From contig OY744462.1 in NCBI GenBank assembly GCA_963556145.1, forward strand, positions 7,564,001-7,628,000: a stretch of DNA of 64,000 bases, written 5' to 3'. Position 1 is the first letter of the stretch, and every line of letters starts with the position of its first letter. Positions 12,301 through 23,577 of this stretch are shown here, in pieces. Under the pieces are notes generated by a model. It was not told where the DNA came from. It was given only the letters and a program-made list of their open reading frames with translations, and did not search any database. Source of the DNA: Hygrocybe punicea (Eukaryota > Basidiomycota > Agaricomycetes > Agaricales > Hygrophoraceae). The translations under genes were made by a program, and so were the position numbers.

Positions 12301-12681
12301 CAGGGTGGGCAGTAGCATACCATGTCACATAGTATCTTGAAAGTACTTGACAAGTATACTAAATATCATTACCAGAACTTTCAGCATGGTATTGTAACAG
12401 TATTCAGATATAAACTACAATACTTGTGCTCAAATTCATCTGAAAGTGTGAAGGAAAATGAGACTTATACCTTTTCAATAACATAAAGCCTTTTGTTTCA
12501 CTATTTTTACCGTATCTACAGCAAAGTACTGTATAGTTTGGATAGAATACTTGCAGTCTAAGATGAATCAAAGTATTAAACCAGTAAGGAAGTTGTGCCA
12601 CTTTCACTGCTAGGATACCTTTTGAATCCTATCAAGATACAGTATGAAATAGTATAGTACTGTTGCCATATTTTGGATTTA

Positions 12682-12769
12682 AGATACTGTGTCAATACTT
12701 TTAAGATACTGTTTCAATACTTTTAAGGTACTGTTTCAATGCATCTAAGCTATTGTTTCAATACTATTA
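12682..12769. repeat. 22-bp tandem repeat, four units
   Basis: Four consecutive 22-bp units of the form AGRTACTGTTTCAATACTTT(TA) run from 12682 to 12769 with a few substitutions. The surrounding 12300-12850 contains scattered related AGTATAGTACTG motifs, suggesting an older, decayed repeat block. Confidence 0.7.
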
Positions 12770-12895
12770 AAGAACTTTGCAAAATAGTATAGTACTGCTT
12801 CAATACTGGTCAGATACTTTGCAAAATGGTATTGGACAGTTATTTAATGCTAAAACTTTGGGAAGTACGGATACAGATTCTCGTATCCATGGGCT

Positions 12896-13016
12896 TCAAA
12901 ATGAGCCAAAGATCATCTGAAACAGTCAAGAATTGACTTAGATAGAGACTAAACATTGACTGACTCTATCTCAGTCAATTCTTGACTGTTTTGGGTGGTC
13001 TCAGGCTCATTTTGAT
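12896..13016. repeat. Foldback inverted repeat (about 55-bp arms)
   Basis: The left arm begins TCAAAATGAGCC and runs through AACAGTCAAGAATTGACT to GATAGAG; the right arm is its imperfect complement ending GGCTCATTTTGA. Only about ten unpaired bases lie between them. It is the form of a small foldback MITE. Flanking sequence 12860-13110 has GGGTA/TACGGATAC motifs that may belong to a further decayed element. Confidence 0.65.
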
Positions 13017-13774
13017 CAGAAATCCGTGGGTAAAACCCGCGGATATTGTATCCGTATCTTTGGCAAGTACGAGTACAGATACAGAACAATGTATCCTGGG
13101 ATTACCCCTGCATTTGCATACTGTGTGGTCACCATCATGATGGTAGTGCCACTGTAGTGGCTATTGTGGTCATGGCCTTCATCTGCATTGTAATCTTGGT
13201 TATTTGAAGCCTTGGTCCACCCAGCATAATACAGTCTGTGAGTGCAGGTGGTCAGAGAGCCATGTTACAACCTACATGTGTGTCGCTGATAAATACAGCT
13301 AGTGTTGCCATAGTTCGGTTCCGAACCTAGCCGAACCCAGTTCAAACCCTGAACCGAACCGTAGGTTCAGTCTAAGTTCAGCCAAGTGCTGAACCAGACC
13401 GTGGGATCAGTTCTGGGTTTCGAGGCCCGCCGGATTTCCTGAACGGCTCCAAACCGCGTCCAAACCACAAATGCAGATATTTTTAAGGTATTTATTTCAT
13501 TTGTTTTTCGTATTTCTTTACTTACTATTTCATGTTAAATGGTATCATGTGACCGGCTGTGACCATGTAGCTTTCACGCAACACAGCAACATCAATGCAG
13601 GTTGAACACAACACAAATTGTGTTGTGTTCATCAAGGTAAGTTTCGATTGTTTCTTAACTTTACTAATGTTATTTGCGACAGGCAACTTGACTGCAACCA
13701 CATCACGACCACACCCACCTTGGCACAAAATGAATGCCAATGCCAACACAATGCCAACAGACGTGGGACAGCCG

Positions 13775-14030
13775 CAACACCACCACCACCACCACCACCA
13801 GCGGCGGCAATGGCAATGGCAATGGCAATGGCAACCAGGCAACGACAATGGCAATGGCCAGCAGCAGCAGCAACAGCAGAAGCAGCAGCGCTGGCAGCAA
13901 CTGGCAGTGGCAGTGGCAACAGCAAAAGCCATCCAACATCACCACCAGTGGCAGCAACAACAATGGCAACAACAACCATGACGGCCAGCAGCAGCAGCAG
14001 CAGCAGCAGCAGTGCCAGACAGCTCCCCCA
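13775..14030. repeat. CAC/CAG/CAA triplet-rich tract
   Basis: The tract contains CAC runs, a GGCAATGGCAATGGCAAT block and CAG runs. Every frame stays open and would encode poly-His, poly-Gln or poly-Ala-like sequence, so coding potential cannot be judged by openness. An intron-like stretch (GTAAGTTTC...TTTGCGACAG, 13636-13682) precedes it. Confidence 0.75.
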
Positions 14031-14040
14031 CAGCCCAACT

Positions 14041-14094
14041 ACCTCGTGAAGTGTAGTGCCATATCAATTGATATGTGCCTGCCATTCACGAGGA
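14041..14094. repeat. Dispersed 54-bp palindrome, copy D
   Basis: Left arm ACCTCGTGAA (14041-14050), core ATATCAATTGATAT (14061-14074) and right arm TTCACGAGGA (14085-14094), perfectly centred at 14067.5. The core has compensating changes on both sides (GTC...GAC to ATC...GAT), so the dyad is preserved although the sequence differs. Confidence 0.75.
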
Positions 14095-15880
14095 GAACGG
14101 AGCTCATGGGGTGAGCCCACCTCGGTCCGGGGTTCAGACCACATCTGAACCCAGACCAATGTCATGACCCCAAATGTTTTTGGGTGTAATGTCATGGGTT
14201 TACCATCGGACCACGGACTTAGATATTTAAGTGCAACACTATGGATGCACACCTACACTCATTAGTACCCATGCTATGCCTTTCCACATTACGCATGCTA
14301 GTGAACAAACACAAATAGCATATATGCTTACCTTTATATCATTTATTATGGCTTCACTAGCAATGCCCAGACCTAGCCGTTTATGTATGGTGCACAGAGG
14401 CACATCTCCCACTCATTAGTATTTATTATATATTTCTCTGTATTGCGCGTGCAAGGAGACAAGCCCAACTAGCATTCTTACCTATATTAGCAGTAATGGA
14501 TTGATTACAAATCTTGTTTACTTGTATTGATCAAAATCGGCTCAGCTAGATAATGGGAAATGATTAGATAAGATGTGAACAAGAGGATGATAAGATGATA
14601 GGATGCATCAGAGAGTGATTGTGATAGTCTGCTTACATAAAGACAATGGTCTATTGTTCTGAGCAGTCCTTTGTTCTAAACAGTCCAAATGGAGATAGAG
14701 CCCATTGTTCACAGCCTCTTTGATGCCATCCATTGTTCTCATGACTCAGTCCTATTGTTCTCACTTTCCCATTGTTCTCAGTCCCCCATTGTTCTCCAAC
14801 AGTATAAATAGGGCCCCCAAATTCCAGTAGTCAGTAGGATTTCCCCCCTCACCACTCAGTAGTCACTCTCAGTTGGGTTCACACAGTGTGATCCCTCATT
14901 CTCTTAGTACTAATAGTTACTCATTGTAGTAGCTAGTGCTTGCAATCCAGTCTAGTTCACTCTTATTCTATCATTCTCTGAGTTCCCCTTGTCATCAAGG
15001 AGAATTCACCCAGTTCACTCAGTCCAATCAATTCATTAGTCAGCATTAGTCAGCTAGATACACTTCTAAGGTTAAGGTTTCATCCTAAACAAAACAGAGT
15101 ATTCAAAAGGTATTAAAGATATCCCTGAACTAGTAGCCAATGTGCGTTTGAAGCTTTGGATTTAAGTCAGATATTATAATACCCAGAGATACTCTTGATT
15201 GAATAGGCCCTGCAGCCAAACCATCCATATTCAACTGGTGAATATTGTTATCAGTATTCATTAATTCATATTTTTATATTCCAATAGTGAATATTAGTAT
15301 TTTCAGTACATCACACACCCAATTGCTATTCATCCCTACTCAAAGTCTCAATTCTTAATTGAAGAGACCTCACTATTACAATCTATTGATTCATATAGTA
15401 CATATACCCACAAACCCCTTCCTGATAGGTTATTTAAATATTAGAAACCCACGAACAACAAGAAGGTACCTGAACAAAGTCAACTCCGGTAATTCTTGGT
15501 GAAACAAACATTCACATAACACCGAATGTGGAGAGATGGTTCAATGCCGTCCGGGTCCAGGTTTGGCCATGTGCCAAACAGGACCCGAAGTTCAGTTCGC
15601 GGTTCCGCCAAAAAGGCTCAGAACCAGACCGAACTGACCTTCAGCAACACTAAATACAGCGCGGGATGAAAACAATGGAGAAAGGTCAGAGTCCAAATCA
15701 AACTAGATGCATACAATTTGAAAGCTACACAGTGCAAAGTAAATTTAACTGTATGCGAAGTGAGTGTGGGAATGTGAGATTCCAAACTGGATGGTGCAAG
15801 GTTAAAGCTGACGAGTTCAAATGGCACGTGTCTTGTGTAAATTTTATCGGTACAGCAAAAAATTTGGTTGCATGCTATTT

Positions 15881-16554
15881 TACAGCGTATTTCATAAAGG
15901 TAGGCTGCAACCAAAAAAAAGTTGACTAAGCTCGGTCACTGCCGAGGTAGCAGCTGTGGCTGAGCTACAGAAACTACATTTCTTTAGTGAGAACAATGCT
16001 ATCTAATCCCAATAGTAGTCTCAGCCTTAAATAAATATATGTAGACCTGCTGAGGACACTTTGTTCAGGAAAATTGTGTTGTATAATTCTGGTGAGGTTT
16101 GAGCCACATATGCCAGTTTACTCCAAAAAAGGAAAACCTAAGGTCCAATTTCATAAAATATTTACAATGACCCAGGGAGTATTCCAAAACTTCTTTAAAA
16201 AATCCAGTAGCAGTAAAATCAACCTTTCACTCAGATAAAATAAAATACAACAAGATTTTAGATGGTGATAGTATCTAAATGCACATATCAATGAGCCACA
16301 CTACTTAAAATGGAAAGCTTCTCTTCAAGAAATTACCTGACAATGTCAATGGGTATTTTTTCCTGTAAGAAATGCTCTCAAAGGGTCTACATATACTTAT
16401 TTAAGGCTGGGACTACTATTGGGATTAGATAGCGTTGTTCTCACTGAAGAAATGTAGTTTTTGTAGCTCAGCCACAGCCACTACCCGGCAGTGACCGAGC
16501 TTAGTCAACTTTTTTTTTTTTTGGTTGCGGCCTACCTTTATGAAATATGCTGTA
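15881..16554. mobile_element. Foldback MITE with about 170-bp terminal inverted repeats
   Basis: Sequence from TACAGCGTATTTCATAAAGG at 15881 to about 16055 recurs in inverted orientation from about 16385 to 16554. The arms include an A/T homopolymer (AAAAAAAA vs a longer T run), GTTGACTAAGCTCGGTCACTG and AGTAGTCTCAGCCTTAAATA. The interior of about 330 bp has no open frame of note. No clear target duplication is visible. The right end lies 18 bp before the assembly gap. Confidence 0.8.
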
Positions 16555-16572
16555 ATTCTGCGATTTTAAAGA

Positions 16573-16772
16573 NNNNNNNNNNNNNNNNNNNNNNNNNNNN
16601 NNNNNNNNNNNNNNNNNNNNNNNNNNNNNNNNNNNNNNNNNNNNNNNNNNNNNNNNNNNNNNNNNNNNNNNNNNNNNNNNNNNNNNNNNNNNNNNNNNNN
16701 NNNNNNNNNNNNNNNNNNNNNNNNNNNNNNNNNNNNNNNNNNNNNNNNNNNNNNNNNNNNNNNNNNNNNNNN
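16573..16772. other. Assembly gap (200 N)
   Basis: Exactly 200 unknown bases, the usual size for a scaffold gap placeholder; the true length is not known. It lies between the foldback MITE and a large palindrome, both of which would hinder assembly. Confidence 0.95.
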
Positions 16773-17385
16773 GACAACGCTGCCGCCGTTGACCACACAA
16801 TCGCCGTGGGTGACCCTCCACATTACCTTCATCGTCGTCGTTGCTGTGCGCCAAGCCCGCCACCACTGGTTTCGATGTTCGAGGCCGTTGGTTGAAAAGG
16901 TCGGGCGCACTCCTGCGCGGTTTTGAGGACGTCCGGGAAGGCGTTCTCAGTGCGTATCGTCGCCGTCGTGTTCCTCCTCCTTGTTTCCGTCGTTGTTGAG
17001 GGGTTGGGGAGCGGGAGTGTGGCGGGAGGCGAGTTGGGAGACGAGTTGGTGGTAGCAAAAGGCAAGTGTATGATCACATGGCTTTCAACCTTCTACCACC
17101 ATCACCCCCCCCATTCGCCATACTCCCACCCCCAACCCCCTCAACAACGATGGAAACAAAGAGGAGGAGCACGACGGTGACGATACGCACCAAGAATGCC
17201 TCCCCGGACGTCCTCAAAACCGCGCAGGAGCGCGCCCAACTTTTTCAACCAACGGCCTCAAACATCGAAACCAGCGGTGGCGGGCTTGGTGCACAGCAAC
17301 GAACACGACGAAGGCAACATGGAGGGCTGCCACCGGCGATGGTGTGGTAAACGGCGGCGACGTCGTCGAGATATCGCCATCGCAA
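16773..17385. repeat. Large imperfect palindrome abutting the gap
   Basis: The left half (16773-17070) and right half (17077-17385) are imperfect inverted copies centred near 17073 (TGATCA). Matching blocks include CCACTGGTTTCGATGTTCGA, GAGGACGTCCGGG and CGTATCGTCRCCGTCGTG and their complements. Homology still holds at the first base after the gap, so the palindrome extends into it. The sequence is rich in GTCGTC/GACGAC, like the sequence around the dispersed palindromes. Open frames in it mirror each other and are not called as genes. Confidence 0.8.
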
Positions 17386-17457
17386 CCACCCATGTCGCCA
17401 CCCTTGCGCAACTCAATGGCGCGACGGACCTGGACTGCGAAACCCATGGCATGGACG

Positions 17458-17485
17458 ATGGGGACGTCTGAGATGACGTCCCCAT
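17458..17485. repeat. Short perfect hairpin
   Basis: ATGGGGACGTC pairs with GACGTCCCCAT across a six-base loop. It lies just beyond the large palindrome. Function unknown. Confidence 0.5.
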
Positions 17486-17535
17486 TGGTTTTATCGATGA
17501 TGGAATGCAAAGGGGGCCGCGGGGGGCCTTAATGG

Positions 17536-17770
17536 TGAAGGTGAGTACCCACCCCCCTCCTGCTTTTTCCCCACGTACTTACCCCTTCCATCCCCTCTCC
17601 ATTTCCCCCATCCACCTCGCTTCCTGGCCATTTCCTCGCCACCAATTGCCACCCCCCACTCCATGCACCTTTCCCCACCCCCAGTGTCCATCCCGCCCAT
17701 CACCCACCCTCCAGCACCCATCACCGTCAAGTTTAGACCCAATCCGGCGCCTCTGCGAAGGTGAGTACTC
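17536..17770. repeat. C-rich tract
   Basis: A pyrimidine-rich block (CCCACC, CCATCC and related) with open frames that are composition artefacts. From here to 18160 I see no gene. Confidence 0.5.
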
Positions 17771-18160
17771 ACCCGTTTGCTGGGGGCACCCCATGTATTA
17801 TTATTATTTATTTCTTTTATTTCTCTTTTATTTTGTGTATTTCCATCTATATTAGTCTATATAAAACATGTAGGGTAATATGTCTATGATGTGTAAAAAA
17901 TTCCGCAAGAAAAGACGGCGGGACAGTGAAATAGTCGTGCTCAACGTCGACGACGACGAGCGCGCGTGCCAGTAAGTGATGGGCGGGGCCATGGCAACGG
18001 TGACGGGAAAGCCCGAGCCCATCAGCGCCCTTGTTCCTGACCGGACCTGATGTTCCTGTTCGGGTTATTACCATATATAGGACACTACAGTTTTACTTAT
18101 ACTATGTTAAATCACGGTTTGGGACACGATTTATGGCTGGGGAAGGGATTTTAGCAAAGT

Positions 18161-18213
18161 AGAGCCTAACGATAGTGGCTGAGACTCATGATCAGCCACT
18201 ATCGTTAGGCTCT
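18161..18213. repeat. Perfect 22-bp hairpin
   Basis: AGAGCCTAACGATAGTGGCT plus GA pairs perfectly with its complement across a nine-base loop (GACTCATGA). It is 80 bp upstream of the PAM17 start. It could be a small MITE remnant or an upstream structural element. Confidence 0.6.
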
Positions 18214-18294
18214 TAGTGTGGGAAGGTCAGGTGACTGTGACATTTGCTGTGACATGCATGTGACAACCGCTGATTCACTGCAGAGTCGAAGTCG

Positions 18295-19175
18295 ATGGAA
18301 AACTATTTGATTCATCCTTTCCGACATTCATCTAGATGTGCAACTCGCCAAATCAACCGAGGAGTGGTTTCCCATGCACGACCCAATTCCACACTTGCCG
18401 CAGAAGCTGCGAAACAGAATCTCAGTTGGCCTGAGTACCTTGCGATACGACGGGGAAAACGGAAGTGGGAGATGGTGAGGTTTCGTAAACGATTCACTAA
18501 ATTGCATCTGCGTTGAACGTTTTTCTTTTCCTTTTAGGCCGTTACTATTCCATGCTCGATTCTCGGCTTTTGTGGAGGAGTGGCGTATTTCGGGTCGTTG
18601 GAGACTGATATAACGAAACCCATTATGGTATACCTACCTTCACTCTGCTCGTCCTACTTTGCTCATTATTTCATAGGGCCTTGACCCGCTCATTGTTTAC
18701 GGAGGTTGTACTTTGGCCTGTGTCGGTGCGTTACCTCTACATCATTTCTTGCACGTTACCAGTCTGACTACACACACAGGTCTTAGTTCCTTGATTGGTC
18801 CAGTAATTGGATCATCTCTATGGCGTGTGACGCACCGTCGCACAATGAACTTGATAGATGCCCGGGAGCGCGAGTTTTTCAAACACATCGCGAAAAACAG
18901 AGTAGATCCCACCTCACAGAGTCCGACTCGTACCATACCCGACTTCTACGGTATGTCTTTTTTTTTTTTCCTTTCGTTCCCTGGGATTTAAACATGTTGA
19001 GATGCGTCCACTTGGATTTATTGTAGGCGAAAAGATTGGGTCGTTGCATCAGTATAGACGTGTAAGTTTTTGTTCTCTTGATGGTGATGCTTTTCCTTAA
19101 GTCATGCCCATATTTATTTAGTGGCTGCGAGATCAGGCGAAGTACAGACAAAAATCACAGCTACCCGAGGAATGA
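18295..19175 (+). CDS. PAM17: Presequence translocase-associated motor subunit Pam17
   Basis: Six exons join in frame: 18295-18474, 18538-18627, 18677-18725, 18780-18950, 19027-19061, 19122-19175 (579 nt, 192 residues). Pam17 is an inner-membrane subunit of the TIM23 import motor that helps drive matrix protein import. Family hallmarks are LSWPEYLAIRR, a first membrane segment (VTIPCSILGFCGGVAYFGSL), a second (LIVYGGCTLACVGLSSLIG), then SSLWRVTHRRTM, DAREREFFKHI, KNRVDP and EKIGSLHQYRRWLRDQ near the C-terminus. The start gives an Arg-containing, acid-poor leader suited to a mitochondrial presequence. No sign of decay; a host housekeeping gene. Confidence 0.93.
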
Positions 19176-19775
19176 TTCATGAGCTGCCGGAAGTTCACTT
19201 GACGGTTTACGGTTTCCAGAATTGGGAACTGGTCGAGCTGCACCCGTGTTCATTCTCTCCCACTAGTCAAGACAGAACTTTGACAATATATCTTGGACTA
19301 AACAAACATCACTGAGCATTGGAAGTGCTAAATTCAGAGAGTTCACAGTAGAATGAGACGGTGACGCTTTCACCCGGTTGTTCGTACTGACTGTCCGTGA
19401 CTCCGATCTACTTTCCACCAACATCAAATTTGCAAAAAAAGGGTATCTGTGGCTTCTAGAACTGGTGATATTTGTACAATGTTTGAATGGAAAACTGTAG
19501 AAAAGTGTCATTCAGCACATGCAGAGGTCATATAGTACGGCGGTAGCCATGCGTGCATTATGAAAACTATACGGGGGTGGAACATCAGCCAGGATGTCCC
19601 CGATGGACCCGCTGGCCAATATTAGATATGCCATAAATACCGGGAGGTAATGAGTGTGGTGAGAAAGGAGTTGGTGTGCTTTGCCGCACATAGAGTTCGG
19701 GCCATCTAAAATGCACCGACAATGGTGGTTCATCGCGATCGCAAGGCGCTCCTCGAAAAAAAAGAGAGAGCCAGG
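19176..19775. other. Convergent intergenic region
   Basis: The space between the 3' ends of PAM17 and the SH3 gene. No further gene, repeat or RNA is evident. Confidence 0.4.
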
Positions 19776-20799
19776 CTATGGACGGGTGACGGCCGTGTAC
19801 TCTTCAAGACAGAAGCGGGAGACAATACCCTCTTTTGCGGTAGCGCTTCCCAGTAGCTGGACCAGACACCAGTTATCACCACTTTCTTCCAACAAGAGGA
19901 CTGTATCCCCAACAGTGACTCCGATTTCGTCGGAAAATGATGGAATAAATGTGTGCGTAACGGTCATCAGACGAGGTAGATTTTTGTTTCCCATTTGCGG
20001 TCCAAATTCGGTCGCATGCCGAGAACTACTTGCTAACGGTGACGCAGTGGAAATCGAAGCAGCGACAGAGGGAGTTGTTACTACAGGAGACGTTGCTGCG
20101 GGGCTCGAAGGGCGAGGTGGGAGGTCCCTAGGAGGTGTCCGTGGTAATGGGTGCGTCATTTTGCGAGGAGCGGAAGACGTAGCTATGGTATGGGATCGCT
20201 TGTACGCCGGCGGTGGTGTATGCATGGACTCCCGCAAATATCTGCCTAGAACATCCGCTGAACTCTTCGGAATTGGCAGTTTCCGCTCACGCTTTGGGCT
20301 AGACAATGGGGGTGATGGCAACGCCCGGATGGTGGAGGTTTCGACTGAACTGGTTGAGGTGGCAGATTGAACGTAGATTGGGGGCTGCAACGGCGGTGGT
20401 GGAGATTCCCTTGCAGGCCTGGGCGAAACATCGACGACGCTGTCTATAGGGGAAGGAGGTCGCTGGAAGGTTGTCGGACTGGACATGGATGGAGACGTCG
20501 GCGAGAGGATTGAGTGGATGGAGGGTTGCGATAGTGTGTATGGATCAGGGACCAGATCCCGAGGACGCAAAGTGTTGATTTGTGGGAGCCAACCGACACC
20601 TAAGCTTCGCGGTGGTATCTGTGGCGCAAGAACAGGTCTTTCGTTCAATTCCAAATCAACACCTGGCGTCTCAGGTTGTTTCTCGGCGCCAGACCGTCGG
20701 TTAGGGGAAATATTCCTTCCGTCTCTCCGAATCCTGAGTGTCCATGCTATGCAAAGGAGGATGCCTGAGATGAATGTAATGAGCCAGAGATTGTATGCG
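19776..20799 (-). CDS. Single-pass membrane protein with Pro-rich tail and C-terminal SH3 domain (5' exons unresolved)
   Basis: From an acceptor at 20800/20801 the minus strand encodes a membrane segment (YNLWLITFISGILLCIAW), a basic stop-transfer stretch (TLRIRRDGR), a long Pro/Ser-rich region with many PP motifs, and at the C-terminus an SH3 domain (VTHTFIPSFSDEIGVTVGD, then DNWCLVQLL and GIVSRFCLEEY). The ALYDY-type start of SH3 is degenerate, but the E-x4-GD and W-x2-V landmarks are present. The order TM, Pro-rich, SH3 resembles fungal Fus1/Sho1-like signalling membrane proteins. At least 340 residues. The extracellular part must come from exons upstream (about 20830-21390), where coding-like sequence exists on the minus strand, but I could not fix the splice sites. 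Confidence 0.75.
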
Positions 20800-22242
20800 C
20801 TGGTTAGAGAACTTGCCTAAAATAACCGATGCAGCAATTACAACGACAGCAATCAGAGGTTTGTTTAATCTGGAGCCGGTTGCAGACACAGATTTGAGTG
20901 TGGTGCTGGAAATGACAATGATGTTCCGAAACGTTACGGAAGTGTGCTTCTCGTCGACGCGAGGGCGAGGGCGATGTGGGTGCAAGATGATAGCCATATG
21001 TCGTCGGCACAAAGGACAGGAATGGTCTCTATGAGGGCCTCTGAGGATCCAAGTAGAAGTGACAGCGCTGAAGGACTGGGCATTTCAGAAACATATATAG
21101 TGCTTCCCACAGAAATTGTGTTATGGAATGTGTTTGGGCATTGATGAACTGCCTTGAGGCGAAAACGCTAGTAAGTCCGTCACCAGACCCTGAAACATCG
21201 ATGATCAGATCATCATCTCCTGGCACAACTGAACAGCAATCCAATGGACTACTCACAGGCCACAGGCCTTTCAATGCAAGCACTCGAATCGATACTGAGA
21301 GCCATTGGAGCCAAAGAACACTACAACGCAATCTATTAGCAGTCAAATGCCAGGATAGCTGCGATAAGGGCAGTAAACAAATAACGTACATAATGTATCC
21401 ATACTCATGAAACTCATTTTGAAACCTCAGCTGTGCAATAATGATGCCATACCTATTGACCTGTTTGAAGCTTTTTTTTTGAAGGCCGGATCACTGAAGT
21501 TTTGACCGAAAAAAACTCTGCTCTTGCCGGTGCTCCTTCAAGCTTCAAGCCCAGTGAAAACCCCGTCTTGCATAATCCAGTTAGATACATTTACACAATA
21601 TAAATCCTTTTATATCTATATACAACCAGTAAAATCATTCCGAGTGAAAATACGACGATTAAAAATGACGATAAATCTCACAAGGGCATAGCCAGCTCCT
21701 GTTGACGTTCTTGTTGCAACAAAATATTTTGCAAACAGAACAAAAAAGTGAGTCGGTCTTTTGCCCAATGCAGATGACATCTTCTTTGTACTTGGAATTT
21801 TTCCCTTCATTCGTTTCCCCCTTGCTCCTAACGTCTATGTCCTCCATCCCTGTTGGCGCTTTCCCCTCCCACGAGACCATCACAGCCGCTCTCCTCAAGG
21901 ACGTCCCTGCAACCAAGCGTGACACCCTCATCGACTTCCTCATCTGCGGCTACTCTGTCAACGAGCGAATGTTGAGACGTTGAAAGGCCACAAAGAGCAA
22001 CTTGGGGCCCAACACCCAGAGCCCCAAGACCCTATTCCCCGTACTACCCCTCATTCGGACCCATAAAAATGCTGACACCTCACAGAGAGACGAAAAGGAC
22101 ACCGTGCCCTTGCCGGACTCGAACACGGTGTTATCCTCGGCACACCCATCGCCCTCGTAAAAAATGAGGACCAAACCTGTTCAACCACTCAGCAACCAGT
22201 CACATTCCCCTCTCACTCACTACCTTTCTTTCTGCGTTCATT

Positions 22243-22590
22243 ATGAATTTCTTCAAGACCAAGCAACGATCTCCTCCTGACCTTGTTCGGGGACTCCGTG
22301 ACGCCATACCGAGACTGGAATCGGGCACTCCAGGGGGAGAGACGAGACGAAAGGTACCAAGTTTTACCTCGCTGGTTTTGTTGCACACCAATGCTCGACC
22401 TAGGCCAACGAAGATATATCAAAGAACCTGCAACAGATTAAAGCCATCTTATGTGGCGATGGAGGCAAGTTCTGTTGGTTCCCGCAGGAAGCATCAACAA
22501 CACCTGACATTCGACGTGGATCTTCTACCAGAACTGGTCGCCCAGCTTGCACAAGAAACTTACAATACCGATCTTTTGGCTTGTTACCCG
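22243..22590 (+). pseudogene. N-terminal fragment of Mo25/Hym1-like protein
   Basis: The first exon (22243-22353) starts MNFFKTKQRSPPDLVRGLRD and reads to GGETRRK, the highly conserved beginning of Mo25/Hym1, a helical-repeat scaffold of GCK-III/NDR kinase signalling. It continues in 22404-22464 (ANEDISKNLQQIKAILCGDG) and, across a GC-AG intron, from 22532 (ELVAQLAQETYNTDLL). After about 75 residues the similarity stops abruptly near 22590 where the ARM-repeat body should continue. The frame runs on to 22884 with unrelated sequence. A full-length gene is about 330 residues, so this is a 5' fragment: truncated, duplicated or captured. Confidence 0.8.
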
Positions 22591-23266
22591 TTATCTGCCA
22601 ATGCTGTCCATGGTCCGTGTAGGTCCGTAATGGCATCTCCTCGTCGGGACTTTTGGGGCATCAATTTCTCAATACCTTCCGTTCTCCAATCGGCTGATGC
22701 CCTCTGGATTCCCTTGCAAACTTACTATCACTCGTTATATATCGACTGGTCTCGACTCTTAATATCTTTGTGCGTTTCTTATCTCCCTTCGTTTCATTGT
22801 GGCGCATTCCCATACACTCTAGATAGGTCTCTTGGTCCTTTAGCCAGCTGGACTGAAGACATGGCGGATGTTGGTCAACGCTGATTGTTTGGTCTTCGAG
22901 CTACCTCCTGGGCTACGCCGCCTCTCTGATCATTTCCTACGGCTGCGAGCAATCACTTGGAATCTCGCCTTATGCTTCATCGATCCTCTCAATCTACCCC
23001 CGGCATTCTTTATCATTCGTGTGTACCATCCTTCAGATCTTCAGACATCGTCACACCCGCAGAACGGAATGGGGCGGTATGGGTGGCGGGGTGGCGGGGC
23101 AGCAGGGCGGGGCGGCAGCAATTGCTAGCAATGTTTTTTACTAGAAATGGCAATGTTTTTTAAAGTATTTTAATGGCGAAACATCTATTCAGGGCGCAGA
23201 ATTCTATTTAAATTCCTAAAATATTTTTTCATGGATGTGAATCTACCTAAAAGTATCTAGATAGGT
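22591..23266. other. Unassigned sequence downstream of Mo25 fragment
   Basis: The frame fused to the Mo25 fragment (to 22884) and a partial frame to 23128 show no domain I recognise. A GGCGGGGYGGC-type G-rich patch lies at 23080-23115. The segment ends at the right inverted repeat. Confidence 0.3.
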
Positions 23267-23577
23267 GGAGTTTTCACTGGGCTTCAAGCTTCAAGTTCAA
23301 CGTAGAACTAAATGGGAACAATTCCGCCCTGTGTGTCGGCCCGGGTTTGGTGGAGGACTGTGGGGAGACGAACCAGAGCATTAATAAATTATTCTTATTT
23401 CGCGAGTGCCTGTGAAACGAGCATTGAGACAGCCTGCTTAACGTTTAACAACTATAGTTCTTGGCACATACCTTCCAAGTTATGTTCGTCTACGCGGAGG
23501 TATCGGCGGGTGAACTTGGCAGTTTCAGCCCTGGCGGAGTTCGGCACGGCGATCTGTTAGATCGATCGATCGAAAGC

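Larger units (their letters stand above)
13300..15652. mobile_element. Non-autonomous hAT element with CAN-repeat interior
   Basis: Target duplications AATACAGC are present at 13292-13299 and 15653-15660. Ends read TAGTGTTGCCATAGTTCGG and, complemented, TAGTGTTGCTGAAGGTCAG, followed on both sides by GGTTCNGAACC-type subterminal repeats. No transposase frame exists. The interior holds a CAN-rich tract (13730-14030), one copy of the dispersed palindrome, and an AT-rich 1.2 kb part with a repeated CCCATTGTTCTCA motif near 14690-14800. Confidence 0.88.
21537..23295. mobile_element. Inverted-repeat-bounded segment carrying a gene fragment
   Basis: 21537-21562 and the complement of 23267-23295 share AAGCTT(C/G)AAGCCCAGTGAAAAC with one mismatch in 22, facing inward. 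They enclose 1.7 kb containing a truncated Mo25-type gene. No target duplication is obvious and no transposase is present. A Pack-type non-autonomous transposon that captured a gene piece is one reading; chance similarity of promoter-like sequence is the other. Confidence 0.4.

Noticed and set aside
13595..14114. Poly-Gln/poly-His/poly-Asn proteins in the CAN tract
   Set aside because: Triplet repeats keep several frames open at once; the tract lies inside a non-autonomous hAT and has no supporting conserved sequence.
22080..22160. tRNA-like segment with a GTTCGAGTC word on the minus strand
   Set aside because: The T-stem does not pair and no acceptor or anticodon arm can be built.
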